Notes under the pieces: generated by a model
The model's database searches: none
Told to the model about the DNA's origin: nothing
What the model saw: only the letters and a program-made list of their open reading frames with translations
In this document: in pieces, positions 55,064-64,000 of the stretch
Layout: each line of letters begins with the position of its first letter
How positions within the stretch are numbered: position 1 is the stretch's first letter
Origin: Buddleja alternifolia
Lineage: Eukaryota > Streptophyta > Magnoliopsida > Lamiales > Scrophulariaceae
Length of the DNA: 64,000 nt
Direction: 5' to 3'
Assembly (NCBI GenBank): GCA_019426215.1
Contig: CM033401.1
Location: 9,925,134-9,989,133 of the forward strand
Translations under genes and position numbers: made by a program

Positions 55064-55453
55064 TGTAGGAAATAGCATACGGGTCGTGGGTCACCCATTA
55101 GAGCTGACCCTACCCATATCCATTTGAAAGTGGAAATTGGAAGGAGTAGTTATTGCTGGAAAAAATTGCCCAAAACTTCCCCCCATTATCTCCCCATATT
55201 ATCTGAATTTAGACAATGAGAAAACTACTTCAGAGATAGCAAATTCGGATGAACAAAAGAGTGAAAATAAAGACATAAAAGTGAACTTTGGTGCAATTTT
55301 GACAAGGAAACTTACGTCTTGAAGCATTTGGATCTTGGATATCGTCTCTCTCCAAGTGACAGAGGTTGTCGACAGTTTTGGAGCATTAATTCGTGTAAAA
55401 CAAATTGTGATCAACCAAGTAAGATCCGCTTTTGTGTGTTATTAATTTCAAGA
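55064..55453 (+). repeat. probable copia 3' LTR
   Basis: It starts TGTAGGAAATAGCATACG directly after the polypurine tract. The right border is not proven, as there is no second LTR to compare; AAGAATTACA at about 55450 is a possible end. No homologous 5' LTR exists upstream of gag, so the 5' end of the element was lost. The 61-codon frame inside is not a gene. Confidence 0.55.
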
Positions 55454-57402
55454 ATTACATGAGATATATGTTTATATTTTTCGTCATTAATAAATATAAA
55501 ATTAAAAATATGGGCACTTATTATAATCTAACTAGGACGGTCAAAAGTTTATTAATATGAGTTAATTTCTTTATACGAGTGGCTCTTAGAAATTCTCAGA
55601 ATTTTATGTCTCGTATAATCTAATAAATTTATGATGTTGTAAAGAACTTATGAATAAACCATTATTTCCATAGGAGTTAAAACATATCTAGTGCATGAAA
55701 AATAAAAACCTGTTACAGAAAAATATGCACAAGCGAGGGTAGAAACGAAAAAATGTAGAGTGCAGGAAAGTAAAATCGACCAAAAATGAATAAAAGGTAG
55801 TAATATAAAAATAAAGTGGACTATTGAGAACTTGTAAGCATGGTCTTAAATTTGTATCGAAACATCAAAAATATGGGTTTCCAAAGGTCCCGAAACATAA
55901 TTTCACATTCAATTCGATTTTGCAAAATATCCTCTGAAATTTTGATTGAAATCCAAAATTTCTCAAAATTTTAATCGAAATTCAAAATTTTCTAAATTAT
56001 CAAATAATATTAAAATCATTTTGCAAAGTACTATCCACCAAAATTTCAACGAAACGTGGCTCTGCATGCTTGTGTTTTCAAAAATGAATTTTGAATCTTT
56101 TTTAAAAAAATGTGTATTATAGCAATTCGTGTGAAAATATTAACTTTATTTGTTTGTTTGGATGTATTTCTAGAAAATGATTAAAAGTAGTGTAAATGTA
56201 ATATAAAGTTGGTTTTTATTAGGATTGAGTTCTTTATTAATGTAATGATTATAGTGAAAAAGATAGTGAGATAGTGTAATTAATGATGATAGTGGAAAAA
56301 AGTAAATATGAATATTTATTATATAAAGATGATAAAGTAAGAAAGGGAATGAGTTGGATAGTGAAATTTTGTAAGTAATGATGAAAAATTATGAAATGAT
56401 GAAATAATTGGTTGTTTTATAATAGAATTTTAAATTTGAGTATATTCTATAGAATTTATATTGGAGTGTGCATTTTCATTTTTTAGTTATCGAAAAAATG
56501 AAAATGTGTCTCAGAAAACATAAACATACAAAGTCAAATTTTCCAAAAATTTCATCGTAACCCGAACATTCTTGAAATTTAAAATAATTTTAAGTAAATC
56601 TATATTTTTATTTAAATGTTTCGTGTTCAATTTTATCATGTAAAAGTTGACTTTAAATATTCTTGTCATTTCTTTGGGACCACACGTACTTGATCCTCTT
56701 AAAAATCGCATATATGGTTTTGAATGATATATTTTATTAGAGTTGTATAAATTTGATTTTAATGGAGTTCTTATGAGATTTAGTCTTCTTTTACTATAAA
56801 ATCCAACTTATTTTACATATATATTTCTGGAACAGATTTTAATCACAATAATTAACAAAACTCGCTATATATGTTTCATATATACAATATTATTAATGTA
56901 AAAGATACATAATTGTGTCAATGAAAGATATCCAGAGTTTTATTTAAAATTTCTAATAATTTTTATAAATTTCTCTGATTTTTTTAAAATCGAAAAACGG
57001 AATTTCTGATATAACCAAAAATTTCACAAATTTACTGTCCCAAATCTACATCAATACCGATATTTAATATCTTATTTGTACGTTTGTAAAGTTGTTTCGA
57101 TGTAGACTGTTTTCTACACTAAATCTACGATGTCGTGTTCATATTTGGAGGTCATGCTTACCCGTAACTCAAATTTAATTAGCTTGAAAATGAGATGGTC
57201 TATATAATCAGATATTATGATGTCTATTATATACTATAGACTATGGTGGTGATTATATCTGAATTCTCTAATAATCACTTTGTTTGTTCTCTTGTTCAAA
57301 TTTTAAAATATGGGTTAGCTGTCTATACAATGGTACCTATTACGTTTCCTTAATTTCATAGGTATTTCAACTTACCTACGGCAGGAAAATTAATTTCCCA
57401 TG
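55454..57402. other. long AT-rich spacer, no gene seen
   Basis: AATTTTGATTGAAATCC-like inverted and direct blocks (55920-56000) and many A/T runs are present. CATGGTCTTAAATTTG at 55840 resembles the ends of the hAT element in the copia RT, but no partner end or target duplication was found. No coding motif. Confidence 0.4.
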
Positions 57403-57410
57403 TAGAAAAG

Positions 57411-57895
57411 AATGGGTGTTCATGGTGCGATTTCGATTTCTTTTTGTTAATTTAAAATCAAATTGTCAAGTGCAGCTTTTTGATAGAAAAATCTCAAATT
57501 GTTAATTTGTAAAGTAAAACTAAGGGTGCGGTTTTGGATAGTTTGCGATTTTTAACTAACAAAAAGAAATCTTTTTAATATTTTTTAACTAAACGTGACA
57601 ATATATTTCATATAAATAGCACAAAAACACTAATCCAAATAAACTACATTACATAATCAAAAACTTCATAAAATATTTAAAATATTGGACAAAGTCATCC
57701 TACTAATATAGAAAAATAAAAATAAAAAATATTATATTAATTATGACGGTTCTGTTTGGTCCAAAACCGCCACCAAATGAATTTGGCGGAGCGGTTTCCT
57801 TCAAAAATTTAAAACGGAATTTACATTAGAATTTGACAAAAACGATTTAGTAAGATTCGGTTTGGGCGGTTTTACAAAACTGTTGCCCAACCCTA
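57411..57895. mobile_element. hAT-like MITE, 485 bp (family 2)
   Basis: Ends are AATGGGTGTTCATGG and, on the other strand, TAGGGTTGGGCAACAG. The 8-bp duplication TAGAAAAG is exact (57403-57410 and 57896-57903). GCGGTTTTGG-type motifs occur near both ends. No coding capacity. Confidence 0.85.
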
Positions 57896-57903
57896 TAGAA
57901 AAG

Positions 57904-58890
57904 TATACAAGCTTAAATATACATGTAAAACAATCGATTGCAAGGATCTTAACAAAGAAAAAAAACAAAACAAAAAATTGATTGCAAGGACTAAAATTAA
58001 CCGAATTTGACTTAGGAGTAAATACATTTTTTTTCAATGAATGAAACGATAACATAAATCATTATACTTATCATAAATAACAATTATGAACTATCAAATT
58101 AACTACAAATTAATAAAGAAGAAATAAACTAACCAAAGTACTACGAATATAGAACAAATTAAGACACATATATTTAATGGACTTTGATTTAATATTAATA
58201 GTTTCTGCTTCGTCAATTCAGCCAACTTTATCTGTTTGAGCCTTTTAACGTTTTTAAGCCCATAGTTCCGAAAGATACTTGTATATTTTTGTCCATTAAT
58301 TATGATTTAAGACAAACAAGCTAAAGGTTTAATTTGGACTTCTAATTGCGAACTTTAGCCCAATTACAATGAAATCATATCTTAATATTGAATTCTATGA
58401 GCAGGCCCAAGAACGCACCAAAATTTCAGTTTAATATAACCAAATATATACGTAAAAATTATATACATTAATTATTTGATTATTATGTGAACTACCATTT
58501 TCCAAATATGGAGCAGGCCATATTCCGTTGGAGATTATATTGCTCATAAAAGTTATGCCAAAAATTGACTGCGTTTGTCGAAGACTTCTATTTCTAAATC
58601 TAATTTAGCATATGTAGCACGCTATAAGAAGTGTCGACGTTGTTGCAAGAAATTTAAGGTTGTTTTAGATGAAACGATTAGGGAGAATGATCTCAACTTC
58701 TATATTAAATTATTTTTTTCTTTTTATCAATATATATATATATATATTAAATTAATTTCAAATATACCATAATGATTCAAAAATAGCTCAAAATACGAGC
58801 TCAAGAGTTAAAATCTGTAGCAAAGCCTAATCAATATATAAATTAATAGAATCGACATCAGCAAAGTATATATCACGCCTTGACCCGAGA
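57904..58890. other. spacer with a duplicated block
   Basis: Positions about 58136-58420 match 61922-62235 in order (CCAAAGTACTA, TTTTTAAGCCCATAG, TTTAGTTTGGAC / TTTAATTTGGAC, GAGCAGGCCCAA / GAGTAGGCCCAA), with many substitutions. A 65-codon frame at 58575-58772 has no recognised motif. A TA run is at 58728-58748. Confidence 0.45.
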
Positions 58891-59025
58891 CATTAATTTT
58901 GTAAAAGGATAAAATATTTCATATAAAATTAGGCTGCAGGAGCTATCAATATGAAACACTTCAAACAAATACAATTATTCCAATAGTAACAATGCTACTA
59001 TATATTTCATTCCGATGCCACGCCC

Positions 59026-59140
59026 TCAGATGGCTACCACCATTGCTGTGGGACTACCGGAAACTTTCGCAATCGTCAACACCGGAGCAAATAATTTGAA
59101 CGACTGAAGTAAGAAAAGAAAGAACCAACACCAACCCCAT
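59026..59140 (-). pseudogene. frameshifted copy of the 53-residue hydrophobic ORF
   Basis: ATG at 59140-59138 begins MGLVLVLSFLTSVVQIICSG, similar to the ORF at 42041-42202 in length of the hydrophobic start and in position relative to shared flanks. A frameshift follows (the ATG frame stops at 59054). The other frame continues with AKVSGSPTAMVVAI and a stop at 59026. The C-terminal Gly/Val stretch of the intact copy is shortened. Confidence 0.6.
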
Positions 59141-59210
59141 AACTAATCTAACTTTTTTCTCTGAATTCTGTATGTTTGTAACTAGAACAGAACAAATGCC
59201 ATCTAATTTA

Positions 59211-59563
59211 CACGGGCCTGAAAAACGAACTAAACAACTTGATACTCGAATCGAGATCGTTCGGTAAAAGCTCGTTTGAGCTCGGTTGGTTATTATATCA
59301 AACAAAGTTTGAACTACCTTTTTTATGTTCGGTAAGTTTGAAGCTTGGCTCGAGGTCGACTTGATTAGTAAAGAATAATAAAATACATACAAAAAAATCA
59401 AACTACTCGATCTCGACTCGTATTTTGCTTGATTAAAGCTTGTTTGAGTTCGGCTCAGTTAACAATCAAATCAAGCTCAAATATAAATTCTAAAGTTCGA
59501 TAATAATTCAAACAAATTTGAACAATAATTTGTTTGGTCTGACTCGACTCGTTTACTGCCCTA
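59211..59563. mobile_element. small insertion (hAT-like MITE) in the duplicated flank
   Basis: The paralogous block near 42793 reads CACCTAATTTATAGGC without interruption. Here CTAATTTA is followed by CACGGGCCTGAAAAACGA, 350 bases of GCTCGTTTGAGCTCGG-type repeats and the end TTTACTGCCCTA, and then AATTTATAGG resumes. The empty paralogous site thus defines the borders and suggests a duplication of about 6-8 bases (AATTTA). Confidence 0.7.
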
Positions 59564-59569
59564 AATTTA

Positions 59570-62500
59570 TAGGACTTAACTAGGTATATCCAGTCAACTG
59601 AATTGTTACTTTCCTTTCTTAAAAAAAAGTACGTAATATAAGGGAATTGATATTGGAGGTTCACAAATTACTATAAGAGATCCACTTTTATTTCTCTCTC
59701 TAAAAAATGACCACAATACCCATTTACAACTAAAAACCTAAAATTTAATTTATAAAACAAATATATATTGATAACCAATTAAAACGTTGTACCTCACATA
59801 TTTTTATTTTCAACCATCAACTTTTTTACCTCGTATATTTTTATTCTCACCACGATTTGTTTTATGGAGTGATATTGGACTTCCCTCTTTGAATTTGTCT
59901 AGAAAAATATGCGCTTGAAGTGTACAATGGTGTAAAATATATGCTTTTATTCAAGAATAAAATTATACAACATGCATTAAATCATTAAAAAGAAACATAT
60001 ATCTTTTTTAAAACTTTTTGAGTATTCAAGTATGAGATAGTACTCATATACTTTATTCATTTAAGTTCATGTTTAAAAAGCAATAACAACTTCTATTATT
60101 GTAGTTTTTTGTTTAATCAGGACAATATTTGACTTGAACATTTTTTATGCATAATTATTGTTGATATATTTTATTGGAGGAATAAGGATTTGAAATTGAT
60201 TAATATGCGGTCAAAGTACAGAAATTTTTAAATTCAATTTTTTTTGGTTTGTATTATAATTGTCTTTTTCAAATTTAACATGCTACATGTTGTGTTTTGA
60301 AATACATGATCTAACCCTTTAAAATAATTATAACTAAATTTTTTTAAGATGTATGGGCATTCTTGTCATATCTTTGATTAAAAATTAAAGATGGAGTTCC
60401 TATAGTAATACATTGAGTGCCAATATCGTTCTCCTTTAAATTTTAATCGAGGTGTTTATCAATTAAAGCTGATTGAAAATAGTTCATATCAACTATCGAT
60501 TCTAGCCTGTTGGCCTTCCATGATTCCATCTTCATTTGATTGCAGGTACCAAAACAAAATACATAATTTTTTTTTCGAAGGACAAAATACATAAATTAAA
60601 CGTAGTCTACATGCCGACTCCACTCTCCATCAAAATATGGATTCTCTTTTTTTTTTTATACCTTTGTAGCACAATCGTTTCTTTTTTTTTAGAACGAAGT
60701 AGAACTTAGTCCCTTTTAAAAAAATAAAAAGTCAACTACTGGATTGCTTTTATTTTTTATTTTTTTTATAGTGTTGGTGTTCACTGCACATAATTTTGCA
60801 ATGTTTTTTATTAGATTACATAACCTTCCAAATAATTCGGAGTAAAGCTTACACTCGAATCTTTGAGTACCCTCTAACGACTTACCAAAAATTCTCTCTT
60901 ATACACTATAAAAGTTTTTTATCTCACACTAACAAATCATAGATATCACAATAAGAACACAAGAATTTTTTACTCATAGCTGTAATATATGATATGCATC
61001 CAATAGAAATTTATTATTTGTCAAAAAAGGTGAGAATATGTGCCTATTATAAAACGAGAAAGAACAAAACAACAAATGTAAATTTTGTTGAAATGCAAAA
61101 GCGTAAGTTTTAACATTGAGTGAGAATTGAACGATTAAATTTTTAATAACTATAATCTTTTGTATTTCATCATACTTGCACACTTTTCAGCCTAACATGA
61201 AAATCAGTCGGATCATTGAATTATTTTCAAGATTCAAGTCAAAAAGATAATAATTATAACTTGAGCTTATTATCTCAAAGAATTCCAAAATATATTTGAT
61301 ACAAAATTTGTAATAAATTATTTTAATTTTTATTCTATTATTATGCCCCTCTCAAATATTGAATCTCTAAATAATTAGAAAGAAAGAAGAAACTAGTATC
61401 ACTCAAGGCCCATTCTGATGCCTTTTAAGCCCATAATTTGACCCATAGATTAGTCATATGTGATGACTACCATATTTGTTTTCTCTCTCCCGCACATTAT
61501 AGGCTTTGGCAGTGGCTCCTCCCCTTAGCTCAGTCCTGGTTTTTGTCCTCTCCCTCATATCAGCCACCACTCTACTTCATCAGAAATTGGTTTTGCGTAA
61601 TTAAATACTTTTAGCTTATCTATATTTGAAGTAATTTAATCTTAATCTAAGAATTTAGATAAATAACATATGAAAATAATTCAAATAGTTGATCAAATTA
61701 ACTTAGGCCAACTCTTGGGGATATACACCAATTTCCAACACAAGCTTTAGAAAAATCTCAAGTTCAAAATCACGGAGGCAAAAGGAAATTACCAAAATAA
61801 TCTCTTGAATTAATGGATATTTAAAATAATCTAAAATCGACCGAAACTGAGTTAGGATTTCTTTTTAAATGAAAATATTGCATACATTATTAAATATCAT
61901 TAGTAACTAAACTACTTACGACAATAAGCAATTAGCCAAAGTACTAAAAATGTAAAAACGTAGGAAAAAGACTATCTAATATATTTTAAATCCGACTTTG
62001 TAATAATGGTACATCGCTTAAAGCTACACCAGTTCAACAAGTTGTATTCATTTGAGCCTTCTGATGTTTTTAAGCCCATAGTTTCACCCGAAAGTTTAGT
62101 GTTTCTATGGTCCAACTTTTTAGTCATTATATTTAAGATTAGCGAGCTAAATATTTAGTTTGGACCTATAATAGTAAACTTTAGCCAATTTACAAAAGAT
62201 GCTATTTGTTTATTTGATTTTTGTGAGTAGGCCCAAAAGACACTCGATGACAAAAAAATTTGAGAAAGAGTATTTGATTTCCGTTCTATATTTGGAAAAG
62301 TCCTCGTGAAAGGGTGCTCGAACCTCTTGGTCAAGAAATTCCCCTTGTTCAATATGAACATGATTTATTATTTGAATGAGTTCAACCCATTCCCAATTAG
62401 TGTAAACACTAACTGTTAATTATGCTTTTAGGCTACTTCCGATTAAAGGAATCAAATAAAGCGAATAACAAAAATATAAAGAATAATAATAAAACTTGAA

Positions 62501-62574
62501 CAAGCAAGACTTGACAAATATTAGAACATGCATTATTGTCATTCCTTACAATGCTATCAGACATAATATATAAA
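59570..62574. other. AT-rich spacer with duplicated blocks
   Basis: Positions 59570-60680 continue the match to 42800-43080 (CCAGTCAACTGAATTG, TACCAAAACAAAATACAT, GTAGTCTACATGCCGACTCC), stretched by inserted sequence. Positions 61922-62235 match 58136-58420. No gene, RNA or complete transposon was recognised. A CCTCCCCTTAGCTCAGTCC stretch near 61520 is more GC-rich than its surroundings. Confidence 0.45.
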
Positions 62575-63111
62575 TGATGCGGGTTCACTATGCGTGTGTC
62601 ACGTGATGACCATGTGGGGAGGAAATTCGATTCGACGCACCACAGATTAGGCACTAGGTTAAGTGTATATGGACTGCATTCGTTCAAGACAAGCTGCTTA
62701 CGTACCCAGTTTGATGGGATCAAGTCTTTTTATAGTTCAATAGTGAGGTGGCTCTCTGAAGATGCTAGCGATTTTCTCTCAAGCGAACTTTTTGTGGGGA
62801 GAGCAGATAATGATTTTTTATCACCTACATGGTGTATTTATAGAGCAAGATATGGGCCATGGGCCAATGCTTTGCTATTATCCCATTAGATTACAATATA
62901 AATTAATTAATATATGTTTCATATTTATTAGGCTAATTATAACTGTAGCTCATATGCCAGAATGAGCTCATTTCATAACAGACCATTAGCCAAGTGGGCT
63001 CAACCATATTATTTGATCCAAATACATTTGATTTCGCCCACGGGAGATAATCTGGCCCAATCATAGATAAATTACTTATAATTGTGCCCTTAAAAATTTC
63101 GGTGCACATCA
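62575..63111 (-). repeat. probable 3' LTR of a third gypsy element
   Basis: On the minus strand the LTR would start TGATGTGCACCGAAAT at 63111, right after the polypurine tract GAGTGGGGGCATTA. A TATA box (TATAAATA) is at 62842-62835 on the minus strand. TGATGC at 62575 would be the other end, giving TGATG/CATCA inverted ends; this border is inferred and no second LTR is in the window. The layout repeats that of 377-1313. Confidence 0.6.
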
Positions 63112-63129
63112 TAATGCCCCCACTCTCGG
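63112..63129 (-). other. polypurine tract next to the third LTR
   Basis: The minus strand reads CCGAGAGTGGGGGCATTA immediately upstream of the presumed LTR start. It shares GGGGGCATT with the tract at 1300-1313. Confidence 0.65.
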
Positions 63130-63244
63130 GTATGCTACATTGGATATCAAGGAGTAGGAGTAACTTACTTTAACTATATAGCTTAGTCCCAAGCAGTACT
63201 TGATATGTCTTTGAGACTTTAAAAGCTTCCCATCTACTTTTACT

Positions 63245-63252
63245 TATATAAA
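63245..63252 (+). promoter_or_regulatory. TATA box of a plus-strand antisense transcript
   Basis: TATATAAA is followed by GGTGGAG and, about 118 bases further, by ATG at 63371 in the context ATCACCATGAAC. Position relative to LTR and polypurine tract is the same as for the TATA box at 2114. Confidence 0.5.
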
Positions 63253-63370
63253 GGTGGAGAAATAACTTCAACACTTTTTCCTCTTTTACTTTTAATTTTT
63301 GAAAATTTACTCTTAAAGAAATTCTCTCTCTAGGAGCTATTATTTCAACAAACCATAGGGAAAAATCACC

Positions 63371-64000
63371 ATGAACAAGGTAACTTCAATTTCTCCTTTG
63401 TTCTTGATGTTCATAGTATGATGGTTGTTCTTCCTTCATTGTAGAAGTAAACTTATTTTCTATGGCCTTCTACATTGGTAGAGTGTTTTCTTATGTTTAC
63501 GTATAAAATAAGTGGAATGTATACCAAGTTTTTACAACCCGTTTGGTAGGAAAAATCCCCTCATGGAGGTTAATAATGGTCGGATGCATCACCCGGATAG
63601 GGCAGGGAGTCGCCTCGCCGTTGCAGCGTGGCACGTTGCCTCGAGGTTAGTGCATCAAGACACACTGCCTCAAGGCGTGTCCTCTCGAGACGATGCCCCG
63701 AGGCTTGTTGTCTCGGGGCTTTTATTTGAGGTTTTTTGTGATTTCAACCCGTTTTCCCTTTAGATGTTTGGGTCGTTTATAGCTCTTGTTTATGCATCGT
63801 GAACGTATTCATATACCTTTGCTTATGGTTGCATTTGTGATTTTTCTTTTCAAGGGTAGGGATCTCCCCTTCGTCGCAGAGTGAGGAGTATCCCGAAAGA
63901 GATGACTTTGCATGTTTGGGGAGTGACTATGAGGAGTTAGAGGAGTGGCATGATGGTCCCCAAGGAGAGAAGTCCTCACGGAATCGCACCATAGATCTCT
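63371..64000 (+). CDS. start of an antisense ORF, runs off the window
   Basis: ATGAACAAG (63371-63379) is followed by a GTAACT donor-like sequence. From about 63859 to the window end a frame stays open with SPSSQSEEYPERDDFACLGS and DYEELEEWHDGPQGEKSS, an acidic leader like those of plant mobile-domain or gypsy-type transposon ORFs. The exon structure between them is not resolved. A GC-rich stretch at 63590-63720 with repeated CCTCGAGG/CTCGGGG motifs lies in the presumed intron. Function unknown; partial at the edge. Confidence 0.4.

Noticed and set aside
55137..55414. Short frames on both strands after the copia pol, as an envelope-like gene
   Set aside because: They lie inside the probable 3' LTR and have no signal peptide, membrane segment or conserved motif.
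55840..57150. Possible second hAT element with a CATGGTCTTAAATT end
   Set aside because: No complementary end and no 8-bp duplication could be found.
63512..63763. 83-codon GC-rich frame near the right end
   Set aside because: It lies in the presumed intron of the antisense ORF, begins in unrelated AT-rich sequence and consists of repeated Leu/Val/Arg codons from a short repeat.

Overview
This is a gene-poor stretch of a plant nuclear genome. The DNA is AT-rich and has GT-AG introns, TATA boxes of plant type, a tRNA-derived SINE, plant-specific transposon families (CACTA with an Ulp1 gene, PIF/Harbinger with a Myb-like gene, FAR1/MULE, Tat-type gypsy, copia) and one plant secreted-peptide gene of the TPD1 type. 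I see no bacterial genes, operons, CRISPR array or rRNA. The species cannot be named from the sequence alone.

Left third (1-31 kb): a pile of nested transposons. At 377-5882 lies a minus-strand Ty3/gypsy element with a full 3' LTR, polypurine tract, an antisense plant-mobile-domain pseudogene, a truncated 5' LTR and a perfect 5-bp target duplication; its gag-pol has been deleted. From 6 to 21 kb lies a second, older minus-strand gypsy element of Tat type: its pol (18.2-20.96 kb, minus) and antisense gypsy-type ORF (6.0-7.9 kb, plus) are split by a complete 9.07-kb CACTA transposon (8678-17748, TSD TTT). The CACTA carries a broken TNP2-like transposase and a 12-exon Transposase_24/Ulp1 gene with one stop. 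A 0.89-kb hAT element (18940-19830) sits inside the pol. Next comes a decayed PIF/Harbinger region (20.96 to about 29 kb) with both the DDE transposase and Myb/SANT genes, plus two Helitron-like termini.

Middle (30-48 kb): a gypsy integrase fragment, a FAR1/MULE pseudogene, two Mutator-like foldback MITEs, a CACTA MITE, a SINE, two hAT MITEs of one family, and the only convincing host gene, a TPD1-like secreted cysteine protein (40018-41187). A 53-codon hydrophobic ORF lies downstream on the other strand. Broken copies of both lie at 43.4-44.6 kb and 58.9-60.7 kb, so this is a small decaying duplicated locus. A non-autonomous relative of the 9-kb CACTA, in reverse orientation, sits at 45.6-47.3 kb.

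Right third (48-64 kb): an unrecognised 156-aa ORF, a decayed copia element (49056 to about 55.4 kb) with a hAT insertion in its reverse transcriptase, another hAT MITE, long AT-rich spacers with duplicated blocks, and the 3' LTR, polypurine tract and antisense promoter of a third gypsy element running off the right edge.

The recurring pattern is the arrangement LTR(-) / polypurine tract / plus-strand promoter and antisense ORF. It is clear twice (1-5 kb and 62.6-64 kb) and an antisense ORF is again paired with minus-strand pol in the 6-21 kb element. All family assignments come from reading motifs; no database search was run.
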